DNA of 64,000 nt, taken from Henricia sp. BOLD:AAB3569. Lineage: Eukaryota; Echinodermata; Asteroidea; Spinulosida; Echinasteridae. The notes under the pieces were generated by a model. That model did no database searches. It was not told where the DNA came from and saw only the letters and a list, made by a program, of their open reading frames with translations. The DNA is taken from positions 310,001 to 374,000 of the forward strand of contig JBBELK010000541.1 in the NCBI GenBank assembly GCA_037783545.1, given 5' to 3'. Positions within the stretch are counted from its first letter, which is position 1, and every line of letters starts with the position of its first letter. Positions 11,878-25,017 of the stretch are shown here, one piece after another. A program made the position numbers and the translations under genes.

Positions 11878-13717
11878 GTAAAGAGGGGGGTGGTGGCGTT
11901 CTCCCATTCAGAGACACATGCGTTCCGGTTGACTTGTTTTGATTGTTTGAAATAAAATATATTATTTTATTCCAAAATTTATTTGTATCCAATTTGTACC
12001 GTTTTTGCTGGGTTTATTGTACATTACATTGGTGGTGTGGGAGAGTTTCCCCGGTTTTTGGTTGTGCGAGTAAAAGAACGTTTTTCAGTTCTTTTAGGTT
12101 TAGCAAGAGCTAGCTTTCTGGGCTTCCGTATGCCCTTCATCAGTTGCGGGTGGATTCAAAATGAATCGGATTACCTCGCATTTGGGTAAATCTTGAGAGC
12201 GATAGAACCAGCTTTTTTGTTTAGTTAGAGCAGGATTGTTTAGTGTTCAGTGACTGCTCTTTTTATAGTTCTGGTTTGTTACTGGTATTGTTTGGGTATT
12301 AACACTGAGTGGCGTTTTGTTATTTTGAAGTGTCCTTTCATTATTTTGATATCCGTTGGCATATTTAGGCGTGTGCAGGCATGCTTTCTTTTTGACGCCG
12401 TTTGGTGTTAGAAAGGATTTTTGCGTGTTTAACATATTGGCCACTCTCATTTTTGGGTGTTTTTAAAGTTGTCTACCGCTCGTAGATTTTCCCAATGTTT
12501 TAGCAATTGTCTGAACAAAAACTTAGTAGTTTACCCAAAGCGGTATATTTTTCAGTTTCTGAAATATTCGCTTTGGGTAGGTTGGTAGTTGTTCACAGGT
12601 TGTTTCTTGTTGGGGTTTTTCAGTTTGCGTTCGCATCCATTGCTTTTTTGTCGAAGTTTAATGCTCTCTTAGTTTATTTGAGTTTTGTTTAGCCTTGACA
12701 TATATTGGGTACAGTTTTGGTCAAGGTGTTTGTTTCATGTTTTAAATTTAGAGATCTATTTTTTGCGCTTCTTTTGCGCGTTTTCTGCTTTTAGTTGGTA
12801 TAAGGGCTGTCGTATCAAGTTGGTGATGTGTCTGTTGTGTATACAGTTAAGTTCAGACACTTTGCTGGCTTGATACGCCCCGTGCGTTTTGACCACGTCA
12901 TTGTTGCAGTTAAATGGCCTGGTTGGGCTTTTTTATGCGTTGTGGATGCATCCTGCTCTGCGTGACCTCCCATGGGTTGGTTCCGTTGTCCAATGAGCGT
13001 TCGTGTTCAGCGGCGAGGAAAATCCTGATCCAAAGGTGGAAATTTTTCATCGGGTTGTGTTTCTTTGTTGTGGAAAAAGACCTTTTTCGAGTATTTGCAG
13101 TTACAATCGAGTAAAATGCAGTGTGTTGTGGTCCTTTATAGTTGGAGTTTTACCGATGTGTTGTGTTATTTTGTTTATGTTTTATTTCCACAGTTTATAT
13201 TTTTGGGATTTTGTGTCATTCGTACACGTTAAATTTAAAAATCCGTTGGGTGGGATAGCGATTTTTGAGGTATAGTGTTTATTTTGGTAATTTAAATGGT
13301 TACCCTCGAGGGTGGGTTTTTGGTAAATTACCAGATTTTTTATTTATTTGGGCTATCCCGATTAATTGTATATGTTTGGGATTATTTTTGATAACGAATT
13401 TGTATTTTTCTTCCCGTGCATAGCGTTTACAGGATCAGTGGCGTGTCCCACCAAGATTAAATGGAGGTTTCCGTTATTGTATTTGGTGGAGATGGATTTT
13501 CCAAATTAGTTTTGAGGTTAGGGAGTTGTTTACTCCGGTGGGGTGGATACTGAATGGTCAAGTCAGTGGTGAGAACCCGTGGGTATCTCGGATCTGAGAA
13601 CGATGCAACCTGAAGATTCGGTATTTCTCGTGCTAAGCACCCGGAATACTCGGGTAACGTTTCGGTTACCACCGACTCACGATATTCCCTAAAGGAACAC
13701 GGAGTAAATCAGATCAA
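11878..13717 (+). repeat. 1841-bp monomer F4 (chimera of type 1 and type 2)
   Basis: The first part carries type 1 markers (GTGCAGGCATGC near 12371). From about 12836 onward it carries type 2 markers: TTGTGTATACAG, GTGTCCCACC, AAATTAGTTTT, ACGTTTCGG with one T fewer, and GTAAATCAG. The switch lies between these points. Length is 1840 bp. The ribozyme-like core is on - at 12103-12147. Confidence 0.92.
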
Positions 13718-15557
13718 GTAAAGAGGGGGGTGGTGGCGTTCTCCCATTCAGAGACACATGCGTTCCGGTTGACTTGTTTTGATTGTTTGAAATAAAATAT
13801 ATTATTTTATTCCAAAATTTATTTGTATCCAATTTGTACCGTTTTTGCTGGGTTTATTGTACATTACATTGGTGGTGTGGGAGAGTTTCCCCGGTTTTTG
13901 GTTGTGCGAGTAAAAGAACGTTTTTCAGTTCTTTTAGGTTTAGCAAGAGCTAGCTTTCTGGGCTTCCGTATGCCCTTCATCAGTTGCGGGTGGATTCAAA
14001 ATGAATCGGATTACCTCGCATTTGGGTAAATCTTGAGAGCGATAGAACCAGCTTTTTTGTTTAGTTAGAGCAGGATTGTTTAGTGTTCAGTGACTGCTCT
14101 TTTTATAGTTCTGGTTTGTTACTGGTATTGTTTGGGTATTAACACTGAGAGGCGTTTTGTTATTTTGAAGTGTCCTTTCATTATTTTGATATCCGTTGGC
14201 ATATTTAGGCGTGTGCCGGCATGCTTTCTTTTTGACGCCGTTTGGTGTTAGAAAGGATTTTTGCGTGTTTAACATATTGGCCACTCTCATTTTTGGGTGT
14301 TTTTAAAGTTGTCTACCGCTCGTAGATTTTCCCAATGTTTTAGCAATTGTCTGAACAAAAACTTAGTAGTTTACCCAAAGCGGTATATTTTTCAGTTTCT
14401 GAAATATTTGCTTTGGGTAGGTTGGTAGTTGTTCACAGGTTGTTTCTCGTTGGGGTTTTTCAGTTTGCGTTCGCATCCATTGCATTTTTGTCGAAGTTTA
14501 ATGCTCTCTTAGTTTATTTGAGTTTTGTTTAGCCTTGACATATATTGGGTACAGTTTTGGTCAAGGTGTTTGTTTCATGTTTTAAATTTAGAGATCTATT
14601 TTTTGCGCTTCTTTTGCGCGTTTTCTGCTTTTAGTTGGTATAAGGGCTGTCGTATCAAGTTGGTGATGTGTCTGTTGTGTATACAGTTAAGTTCAGACAC
14701 TTTGCTGGCTTGATACGCCCCGTGCGTTTTGACCACGTCATTGTTGCAGTTAAATGGCCTGGTTGGGCTTTTTTATGCGTTGTGGATGCATCCTGCTCTG
14801 CGTGACCTCCCATGGGTTGGTTCCGTTGTCCAATGAGCGTTCGTGTTCAGCGGCGAGGAAAATCCTGATCCAAAGGTGGAAATTTTTCATCGGGTTGTGT
14901 TTCTTTGTTGTGGAAAAAGACCTTTTTCGAGTATTTGCAGTTACAATCGAGTAAAATGCAGTGTGTTGTGGTCCTTTATAGTTGGAGTTTTACCGATGTG
15001 TTGTGTTATTTTGTTTATGTTTTATTTCCACAGTTTATATTTTTGGGATTTTGTGTCATTCGTACACGTTAAATTTAAAAATCCGTTGGGTGGGATAGCG
15101 ATTTTTGAGGTATAGTGTTTATTTTGGTAATTTAAATGGTTACCCTCGAGGGTGGGTTTTTGGTAAATTACCAGATTTTTTATTTATTTGGGCTATCCCG
15201 ATTAATTGTATATGTTTGGGATTATTTTTGATAACGAATTTGTATTTTTCTTCCCGTGCATAGCGTTTACAGGATCAGTGGCGTGTCCCACCAAGATTAA
15301 ATGGAGGTTTCCGTTATTGTATTTGGTGGAGATGGATTTTCCAAATTAGTTTTGAGGTTAGGGAGTTGTTTACTCCGGTGGGGTGGATACTGAATGGTCA
15401 AGTCAGTGGTGAGAACCCGTGGGTATCTCGGATCTGAGAACGATGCAACCTGAAGATTCGGTATTTCTCGTGCTAAGCACCCGGAATACTCGGGTAACGT
15501 TTCGGTTACCACCGACTCACGATATTCCCTAAAGGAACACGGAGTAAATCAGATCAA
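13718..15557 (+). repeat. 1841-bp monomer F5 (complete, type 2)
   Basis: Type 2 throughout: CTGAGAGGCG, GTGCCGGCATGC, ATATTTGCTTTGGG, GTGTCCCACC, GTAAATCAG. Length is 1840 bp. It has TTGCATTTTTGTCG near 14481 where the others have TTGCTTTTTTGTCG. The ribozyme-like core is on - at 13943-13987. Confidence 0.93.
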
Positions 15558-17398
15558 GTAAAGAGGGGGGTGGTGGCGTTCTCCCATTCAGAGACACATG
15601 CGTTCCGGTTGACTTGTTTTGATTGTTTGAAATAAAATATATTATTTTATTCCAAAATTTATTTGTATCCAATTTGTACCGTTTTTGCTGGGTTTATTGT
15701 ACATTACATTGGTGGTGTGGGAGAGTTTCCCCGGTTTTTGGTTGTGCGAGTAAAAGAACGTTTTTCAGTTCTTTTAGGTTTAGCAAGAGCTAGCTTTCTG
15801 GGCTTCCGTATGCCCTTCATCAGTTGCGGGTGGATTCAAAATGAATCGGATTACCTCGCATTTGGGTAAATCTTGAGAGCGATAGAACCAGCTTTTTTGT
15901 TTAGTTAGAGCAGGATTGTTTAGTGTTCAGTGACTGCTCTTTTTATAGTTCTGGTTTGTTACTGGTATTGTTTGGGTATTAACACTGAGAGGCGTTTTGT
16001 TATTTTGAAGTGTCCTTTCATTATTTTGATATCCGTTGGCATATTTAGGCGTGTGCCGGCATGCTTTCTTTTTGACGCCGTTTGGTGTTAGAAAGGATTT
16101 TTGCGTGTTTAACATATTGGCCACTCTCATTTTTGGGTGTTTTTAAAAGTTGTCTACCGCTCGTAGATTTTCCCAATGTTTTAGCAATTGTCTGAACAAA
16201 AACTTAGTAGTTTACCCAAAGCGGTATATTTTTCAGTTTCTGAAATATTTGCTTTGGGTAGGTTGGTAGTTGTTCACAGGTTGTTTCTCGTTGGGGTTTT
16301 TCAGTTTGCGTTCGCATCCATTGCTTTTTTGTCGAAGTTTAATGCTCTCTTAGTTTATTTGAGTTTTGTTTAGCCTTGACATATATTGGGTACAGTTTTG
16401 GTCAAGGTGTTTGTTTCATGTTTTAAATTTAGAGATCTATTTTTTGCGCTTCTTTTGCGCGTTTTCTGATTTTAGTTGGTATAAGGGCTGTCGTATCAAG
16501 TTGGTGATGTGTCTGTTGTGTATACAGTTAAGTTCAGACACTTTGCTGGCTTGATACGCCCCGTGCGTTTTGACCACGTCATTGTTGCAGTTAAATGGCC
16601 TGGTTGGGCTTTTTTATGCGTTGTGGATGCATCCTGCTCTGCGTGACCTCCCATGGGTTGGTTCCGTTGTCCAATGAGCGTTCGTGTTCAGCGGCGAGGA
16701 AAATCCTGATCCAAAGGTGGAAATTTTTCATCGGGTTGTGTTTCTTTGTTGTGGAAAAAGACCTTTTTCGAGTATTTGCAGTTACAATCGAGTAAAATGC
16801 AGTGTGTTGTGGTCCTTTATAGTTGGAGTTTTACCGATGTGTTGTGTTATTTTGTTTATGTTTTATTTCCACAGTTTATATTTTTGGGATTTTGTGTCAT
16901 TCGTACACGTTAAATTTAAAAATCCGTTGGGTGGGATAGCGATTTTTGAGGTATAGTGTTTATTTTGGTAATTTAAATGGTTACCCTCGAGGGTGGGTTT
17001 TTGGTAAATTACCAGATTTTTTATTTATTTGGGCTATCCCGATTAATTGTATATGTTTGGGATTATTTTTGATAACGAATTTGTATTTTTCTTCCCGTGC
17101 ATAGCGTTTACAGGATCAGTGGCGTGTCCCACCAAGATTAAATGGAGGTTTCCGTTATTGTATTTGGTGGAGATGGATTTTCCAAATTAGTTTTGAGGTT
17201 AGGGAGTTGTTTACTCCGGTGGGGTGGATACTGAATGGTCAAGTCAGTGGTGAGAACCCGTGGGTATCTCGGATCTGAGAACGATGCAACCTGAAGATTC
17301 GGTATTTCTCGTGCTAAGCACCCGGAATACTCGGGTAACGTTTCGGTTACCACCGACTCACGATATTCCCTAAAGGAACACGGAGTAAATCAGATCAA
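15558..17398 (+). repeat. 1841-bp monomer F6 (complete, type 2)
   Basis: As F5, with one extra A in the TTTTTAAAAG run near 16142 and TTTCTGATTTTAG near 16463 instead of TTTCTGCTTTTAG. The ribozyme-like core is on - at 15783-15827. Confidence 0.93.
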
Positions 17399-19239
17399 GT
17401 AAAGAGGGGGGTGGTGGCGTTCTCCCATTCAGAGACACATGCGTTCCGGTTGACTTGTTTTGATTGTTTGAAATAAAATATATTATTTTATTCCAAAATT
17501 TATTTGTATCCAATTTGTACCGTTTTTGCTGGGTTTATTGTACATTACATTGGTGGTGTGGGAGAGTTTCCCCGGTTTTTGGTTGTGCGAGTAAAAGAAC
17601 GTTTTTCAGTTCTTTTAGGTTTAGCAAGAGCTAGCTTTCTGGGCTTCCGTATGCCCTTCATCAGTTGCGGGTGGATTCAAAATGAATCGGATTACCTCGC
17701 ATTTGGGTAAATCTTGAGAGCGATAGAACCAGCTTTTTTGTTTAGTTAGAGCAGGATTGTTTAGTGTTCAGTGACTGCTCTTTTTATAGTTCTGGTTTGT
17801 TACTGGTATTGTTTGGGTATTAACACTGAGAGGCGTTTTGTTATTTTGAAGTGTCCTTTCATTATTTTGATATCCGTTGGCATATTTAGGCGTGTGCCGG
17901 CATGCTTTCTTTTTGACGCCGTTTGGTGTTAGAAAGGATTTTTGCGTGTTTAACATATTGGCCACTCTCATTTTTGGGTGTTTTTTAAAGTTGTCTACCG
18001 CTCGTAGATTTTCCCAATGTTTTAGCAATTGTCTGAACAAAAACTTAGTAGTTTACCCAAAGCGGTATATTTTTCAGTTTCTGAAATATTTGCTTTGGGT
18101 AGGTTGGTAGTTGTTCACAGGTTGTTTCTCGTTGGGGTTTTTCAGTTTGCGTTCGCATCCATTGCTTTTTTGTCGAAGTTTAATGCTCTCTTAGTTTATT
18201 TGAGTTTTGTTTAGCCTTGACATATATTGGGTACAGTTTTGGTCAAGGTGTTTGTTTCATGTTTTAAATTTAGAGATCTATTTTTTGCGCTTCTTTTGCG
18301 CGTTTTCTGCTTTTAGTTGGTATAAGGGCTGTCGTATCAAGTTGGTGATGTGTCTGTTGTGTATACAGTTAAGTTCAGACACTTTGCTGGCTTGATACGC
18401 CCCGTGCGTTTTGACCACGTCATTGTTGCAGTTAAATGGCCTGGTTGGGCTTTTTTATGCGTTGTGGATGCATCCTGCTCTGCGTGACCTCCCATGGGTT
18501 GGTTCCGTTGTCCAATGAGCGTTCGTGTTCAGCGGCGAGGAAAATCCTGATCCAAAGGTGGAAATTTTTCATCGGGTTGTGTTTCTTTGTTGTGGAAAAA
18601 GACCTTTTTCGAGTATTTGCAGTTACAATCGAGTAAAATGCAGTGTGTTGTGGTCCTTTATAGTTGGAGTTTTACCGATGTGTTGTGTTATTTTGTTTAT
18701 GTTTTATTTCCACAGTTTATATTTTTGGGATTTTGTGTCATTCGTACACGTTAAATTTAAAAATCCGTTGGGTGGGATAGCGATTTTTGAGGTATAGTGT
18801 TTATTTTGGTAATTTAAATGGTTACCCTCGAGGGTGGGTTTTTGGTAAATTACCAGATTTTTTATTTATTTGGGCTATCCCGATTAATTGTATATGTTTG
18901 GGATTATTTTTGATAACGAATTTGTATTTTTCTTCCCGTGCATAGCGTTTACAGGATCAGTGGCGTGTCCCACCAAGATTAAATGGAGGTTTCCGTTATT
19001 GTATTTGGTGGAGATGGATTTTCCAAATTAGTTTTGAGGTTAGGGAGTTGTTTACTCCGGTGGGGTGGATACTGAATGGTCAAGTCAGTGGTGAGAACCC
19101 GTGGGTATCTCGGATCTGAGAACGATGCAACCTGAAGATTCGGTATTTCTCGTGCTAAGCACCCGGAATACTCGGGTAACGTTTCGGTTACCACCGACTC
19201 ACGATATTCCCTAAAGGAACACGGAGTAAATCAGATCAA
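17399..19239 (+). repeat. 1841-bp monomer F7 (complete, type 2)
   Basis: As F5, with an extra T in the GTGTTTTTTAAAG run near 17980. The ribozyme-like core is on - at 17624-17668. Confidence 0.93.
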
Positions 19240-19829
19240 GTAAAGAGGGGGGTGGTGGCGTTCTCCCATTCAGAGACACATGCGTTCCGGTTGACTTGTT
19301 TTGATTGTTTGAAATAAAATATATTATTTTATTCCAAAATTTATTTGTATCCAATTTGTACCGTTTTTGCTGGGTTTATTGTACATTACATTGGTGGTGT
19401 GGGAGAGTTTCCCCGGTTTTTGGTTGTGCGAGTAAAAGAACGTTTTTCAGTTCTTTTAGGTTTAGCAAGAGCTAGCTTTCTGGGCTTCCGTATGCCCTTC
19501 ATCAGTTGCGGGTGGATTCAAAATGAATCGGATTACCTCGCATTTGGGTAAATCTTGAGAGCGATAGAACCAGCTTTTTTGTTTAGTTAGAGCAGGATTG
19601 TTTAGTGTTCAGTGACTGCTCTTTTTATAGTTCTGGTTTGTTACTGGTATTGTTTGGGTATTAACACTGAGAGGCGTTTTGTTATTTTGAAGTGTCCTTT
19701 CATTATTTTGATATCCGTTGGCATATTTAGGCGTGTGCCGGCATGCTTTCTTTTTGACGCCGTTTGGTGTTAGAAAGGATTTTTGCGTGTTTAACATATT
19801 GGCCACTCTCATTTTTGGGTGTTTTTAAA
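19240..19829 (+). repeat. 1841-bp monomer F8 (partial, first 590 bp, type 2)
   Basis: Type 2 markers (GAGAGGCG, GTGCCGGCATGC). It ends abruptly at GTTTTTAAA, where it meets a reversed unit. The ribozyme-like core is retained on - at 19465-19509. Confidence 0.92.
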
Positions 19830-19830
19830 A
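19827..19830. other. Orientation-switch junction of the monomer array
   Basis: Forward units read GTTTTTAAAGTTG here and reversed units read TATCAAAAATAATCCC. The window reads GTTTTTAAAATAATCCC, so the breakpoint lies in a shared A-run (about 3 bp of microhomology). The forward side stops at monomer position 590 and the reversed side starts at about position 1506. The turn is therefore not a perfect hairpin tip: about 916 bp (19830-20745) is the unpaired spacer between the two arms. Confidence 0.9.
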
Positions 19831-21335
19831 TAATCCCAAACATATACAATTAATCGGGATAGCCCAAATAAATAAAAAATCTGGTAATTTACCAAAAACC
19901 CACCCTCGAGGGTAACCATTTAAAATTACCAAAATAAACACTATACCTCAAAAATCGCTATCCCACCCAACGGATTTTTAAATTTAACGTGTACGAATGA
20001 CACAAAATCCCAAAAATATAAACTGTGGAAATAAAACATAAACAAAATAACACAACACATCGGTAAAACTCCAACTATAAAGGACCACAACACACTGCAT
20101 TTTACTCGATTGTAACTGCAAATACTCGAAAAAGGTCTTTTTCCACAACAAAGAAACACAACCCGATGAAAAATTTCCACCTTTGGATCAGGATTTTCCT
20201 CGCCGCTGAACACGAACGCTCATTGGACAACGGAACCAACCCATGGGAGGTCACGCAGAGCAGGATGCATCCACAACGCATAAAAAAGCCCAACCAGGCC
20301 ATTTAACTGCAACAATGACGTGGTCAAAACGCACGGGGCGTATCAAGCCAGCAAAGTGTCTGAACTTAACTGTATACACAACAGACACATCACCAACTTG
20401 ATACGACAGCCCTTATACCAACTTAAAGCAGAAAACGCGCAAAAGAAGCGCAAAAAATAGATCTCTAAATTTAAAACACAAACACCTTGACCAAAACTAT
20501 ACCCAATATATGTCAAGGCTAAACAAAACTCAAATAAACTAAGAGAGCATTAAACTTCGACAAAAAAGCAATGGATGCGAACGCAAACTAAAAAACCCCA
20601 ACGAGAAACAACCTGTGAACAACTACCAACCTACCCAAAGCAAATATTTCAGAAACTGAAAAATATACCGCTTTGGGTAAACTACTAAGTTTTTGTTCAG
20701 ACAATTGCTAAAACATTGGGAAAATCTACGAGCGGTAGACAATTTTAAAAACACCCAAAAATTAGAGTGGCCAATATGTTAAACACGCAAAAATCCTTTC
20801 TAACACCAAACGGCGTCAAAAAGAAAGCATGCCGGCACACACCTAAATATGCCAACGGATATCAAAATAATGAAAGGACATTTCAAAATAACAAAACGCC
20901 ACTCAGTGTTAATACCCAAACAATACCAGTAACAAAGCAGAACTATAAAAAGAGCAGTCACTGAACACTAAACAATCCTGCTCTAACTAAACAAAAAAGC
21001 TGGTTCTATCGCTCTCAAGATTTACCCAAATGCGAGGTAATCCGATTCATTTTGAATCCACCCGCAACTGATGAAGGGCAGACGGAAGCCCAGAAAGCTA
21101 GCTCTTGCTAAACCTAAAAGAACTGAAAAACGTTCTTTTACTCGCACAACCAAAAACCGGGGAAACTCTCCCACACCACCAATGTAATGTACAATAAACC
21201 CAGCAAAAAACGGTACAAATTGGATACAAATAAATTTTGGAATAAAATAATATATTTTAGTTTCAAACAATCAAAACAAGTCAACCGGAACGCATGTGTC
21301 TCTGAATGGGAGAACGCCACCACCCCCCTCTTTAC
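19830..21335 (-). repeat. 1841-bp monomer R1 (partial, diverged chimera)
   Basis: Covers monomer positions of about 1506 down to 1 on the - strand. It is the most diverged unit, with roughly fifteen private differences, such as AAAATTACC near 19922, loss of ATGAAAC near 20480, AACTATACC near 20496, CACACACC near 20837, AAAGCAGAAC near 20935, GCAGACGG near 21079 and TTTTAGTTTC near 21255. It has type 2 markers early (GTATACACAACAG, GCCGGC) and type 1 markers later (CACTCAGTG, GAATTACTCC). Confidence 0.9.
21064..21108 (+). ncRNA. Candidate hammerhead ribozyme (R1 copy, loop variant)
   Basis: Same core and helices as the other units. The only change I see is in the stem II loop (AGACGGAA instead of ATACGGAA). 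The unit around it is the most diverged of the array, so the intact core is notable, though one copy is weak evidence for selection. Confidence 0.45.
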
Positions 21336-23176
21336 TTGATCTGAATTACTCCGTGTTCCTTTAGGGAATATCGTGAGTCGGTGGTAACCGAAAACGTTAC
21401 CCGAGTATTCCGGGTGCTTAGCACGAGAAATACCGAATCTTCAGGTTGCATCGTTCTCAGATCCGAGATACCCACGGGTTCTCACCACTGACTTGACCAT
21501 TCAGTATCCACCCCACCGGAGTAAACAACTCCCTAACCTCAAAATTAATTTGGAAAATCCATCTCCACCAAATACAATAACGGAAACCTCCATTTAATCT
21601 TGGTGGAACACGCCACTGATCCTGTAAACGCTATGCACGGGAAGCAAAATACAAATTCGTTATCAAAAATAATCCCAAACATATACAATTAATCGGGATA
21701 GCCCAAATAAATAAAAAATCTGGTAATTTACCAAAAACCCACCCTCGAGGGTAACCATTTAAATTACCAAAATAAACACTATACCTCAAAAATCGCTATC
21801 CCACCCAACGGATTTTTAAATTTAACGTGTACGAATGACACAAAATCCCAAAAATATAAACTGTGGAAATAAAACATAAACAAAATAACACAACACATCG
21901 GTAAAACTCCAACTATAAAGGACCACAACACACTGCATTTTACTCGATTGTAACTGCAAATACTCGAAAAAGGTCTTTTTCCACAACAAAGAAACACAAC
22001 CCGATGAAAAATTTCCACCTTTGGATCAGGATTTTCCTCGCCGCTGAACACGAACGCTCATTGGACAACGGAACCAACCCATGGGAGGTCACGCAGAGCA
22101 GGATGCATCCACAACGCATAAAAAAGCCCAACCAGGCCATTTAACTGCAACAATGACGTGGTCAAAACGCACGGGGCGTATCAAGCCAGCAAAGTGTCTG
22201 AACTTAACTGTATATACAACAGACACATCACCAACTTGATACGACAGCCCTTATACCAACTAAAAGCAGAAAACGCGCAAAAGAAGCGCAAAAAATAGAT
22301 CTCTAAATTTAAAACATGAAACAAACACCTTGACCAAAACTGTACCCAATATATGTCAAGGCTAAACAAAACTCAAATAAACTAAGAGAGCATTAAACTT
22401 CGACAAAAAAGCAATGGATGCGAACGCAAACTGAAAAACCCCAACAAGAAACAACCTGTGAACAACTACCAACCTACCCAAAGCGAATATTTCAGAAACT
22501 GAAAAATATACCGCTTTGGGTAAACTACTAAGTTTTTGTTCAGACAATTGCTAAAACATTGGGAAAATCTACGAGCGGTAGACAACTTTAAAAAAACCCA
22601 AAAATGAGAGTGGCCAATATGTTAAACACGCAAAAATCCTTTCTAACACCAAACGGCGTCAAAAAGAAAGCATGCCTGCACACGCCTAAATATGCCAACG
22701 GATATCAAAATAATGAAAGGACACTTCAAAATAACAAAACGCCACTCAGTGTTAATACCCAAACAATACCAGTAACAAACCAGAACTATAAAAAGAGCAG
22801 TCACTGAACACTAAACAATCCTGCTCTAACTAAACAAAAAAGCTGGTTCTATCGCTCTCAAGATTTACCCAAATGCGAGGTAATCCGATTCATTTTGAAT
22901 CCACCCGCAACTGATGAAGGGCATACGGAAGCCCAGAAAGCTAGCTCTTGCTAAACCTAAAAGAACTGAAAAACGTTCTTTTACTCGCACAACCAAAAAC
23001 CGGGGAAACTCTCCCACACCACCAATGTAATGTACAATAAACCCAGCAAAAACGGTACAAATTGGATACAAATAAATTTTGGAATAAAATAATATATTTT
23101 ATTTCAAACAATCAAAACAAGTCAACCGGAACGCATGTGTCTCTGAATGGGAGAACGCCACCACCCCCCTCTTTAC
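21336..23176 (-). repeat. 1841-bp monomer R2 (complete, type 1)
   Basis: Reverse-complement unit with type 1 markers, closely matching F2 and F3. The ribozyme-like core is on + at 22907-22951. It has TTTAAAAAAACCC near 22590 where other units have TTTAAAAACACCC. Confidence 0.93.
22907..22951 (+). ncRNA. Candidate type I hammerhead ribozyme (R2 copy)
   Basis: Coordinates of the parts: stem I 22907-22910 with 22948-22951; CTGATGA 22911-22917; stem II 22919-22922 with 22931-22934; GAA 22936-22938; stem III 22939-22941 with 22944-22946; predicted cleavage after C 22947. The outer helix TGCGAG/CTCGCA is 22874-22879 with 22984-22989. Between it and stem I lie the hairpin GATTCA-TTT-TGAATC on the 5' side and AAAAGAAC/GTTCTTTT on the 3' side. 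The full domain is about 116 nt. Confidence 0.5.
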
Positions 23177-25017
23177 TTGATCTGAATTACTCCGTGTTCC
23201 TTTAGGGAATATCGTGAGTCGGTGGTAACCGAAAACGTTACCCGAGTATTCCGGGTGCTTAGCACGAGAAATACCGAATCTTCAGGTTGCATCGTTCTCA
23301 GATCCGAGATACCCACGGGTTCTCACCACTGACTTGACCATTCAGTATCCACCCCACCGGAGTAAACAACTCCCTAACCTCAAAATTAATTTGGAAAATC
23401 CATCTCCACCAAATACAATAACGGAAACCTCCATTTAATCTTGGTGGAACACGCCACTGATCCTGTAAACGCTATGCACGGGAAGCAAAATACAAATTCG
23501 TTATCAAAAATAATCCCAAACATATACAATTAATCGGGATAGCCCAAATAAATAAAAAATCTGGTAATTTACCAAAAACCCACCCTCGAGGGTAACCATT
23601 TAAATTACCAAAATAAACACTATACCTCAAAAATCGCTATCCCACCCAACGGATTTTTAAATTTAACGTGTACGAATGACACAAAATCCCAAAAATATAA
23701 ACTGTGGAAATAAAACATAAACAAAATAACACAACACATCGGTAAAACTCCAACTATAAAGGACCACAACACACTGCATTTTACTCGATTGTAACTGCAA
23801 ATACTCGAAAAAGGTCTTTTTCCACAACAAAGAAACACAACCCGATGAAAAATTTCCACCTTTGGATCAGGATTTTCCTCGCCGCTGAACACGAACGCTC
23901 ATTGGACAACGGAACCAACCCATGGGAGGTCACGCAGAGCAGGATGCATCCACAACGCATAAAAAAGCCCAACCAGGCCATTTAACTGCAACAATGACGT
24001 GGTCAAAACGCACGGGGCGTATCAAGCCAGCAAAGTGTCTGAACTTAACTGTATATACAACAGACACATCACCAACTTGATACGACAGCCCTTATACCAA
24101 CTAAAAGCAGAAAACGCGCAAAAGAAGCGCAAAAAATAGATCTCTAAATTTAAAACATGAAACAAACACCTTGACCAAAACTGTACCCAATATATGTCAA
24201 GGCTAAACAAAACTCAAATAAACTAAGAGAGCATTAAACTTCGACAAAAAAGCAATGGATGCGAACGCAAACTGAAAAACCCCAACAAGAAACAACCTGT
24301 GAACAACTACCAACCTACCCAAAGCGAATATTTCAGAAACTGAAAAATATACCGCTTTGGGTAAACTACTAAGTTTTTGTTCAGACAATTGCTAAAACAT
24401 TGGGAAAATCTACGAGCGGTAGACAACTTTAAAAACACCCAAAAATGAGAGTGGCCAATATGTTAAACACGCAAAAATCCTTTCTAACACCAAACGGCGT
24501 CAAAAAGAAAGCATGCCTGCACACGCCTAAATATGCCAACGGATATCAAAATAATGAAAGGACACTTCAAAATAACAAAACGCCACTCAGTGTTAATACC
24601 CAAACAATACCAGTAACAAACCAGAACTATAAAAAGAGCAGTCACTGAACACTAAACAATCCTGCTCTAACTAAACAAAAAAGCTGGTTCTATCGCTCTC
24701 AAGATTTACCCAAATGCGAGGTAATCCGATTCATTTTGAATCCACCCGCAACTGATGAAGGGCATACGGAAGCCCAGAAAGCTAGCTCTTGCTAAACCTA
24801 AAAGAACTGAAAAACGTTCTTTTACTCGCACAACCAAAAACCGGGGAAACTCTCCCACACCACCAATGTAATGTACAATAAACCCAGCAAAAACGGTACA
24901 AATTGGATACAAATAAATTTTGGAATAAAATAATATATTTTATTTCAAACAATCAAAACAAGTCAACCGGAACGCATGTGTCTCTGAATGGGAGAACGCC
25001 ACCACCCCCCTCTTTAC
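23177..25017 (-). repeat. 1841-bp monomer R3 (complete, type 1)
   Basis: Reverse-complement type 1 unit. The ribozyme-like core is on + at 24748-24792. Confidence 0.93.
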
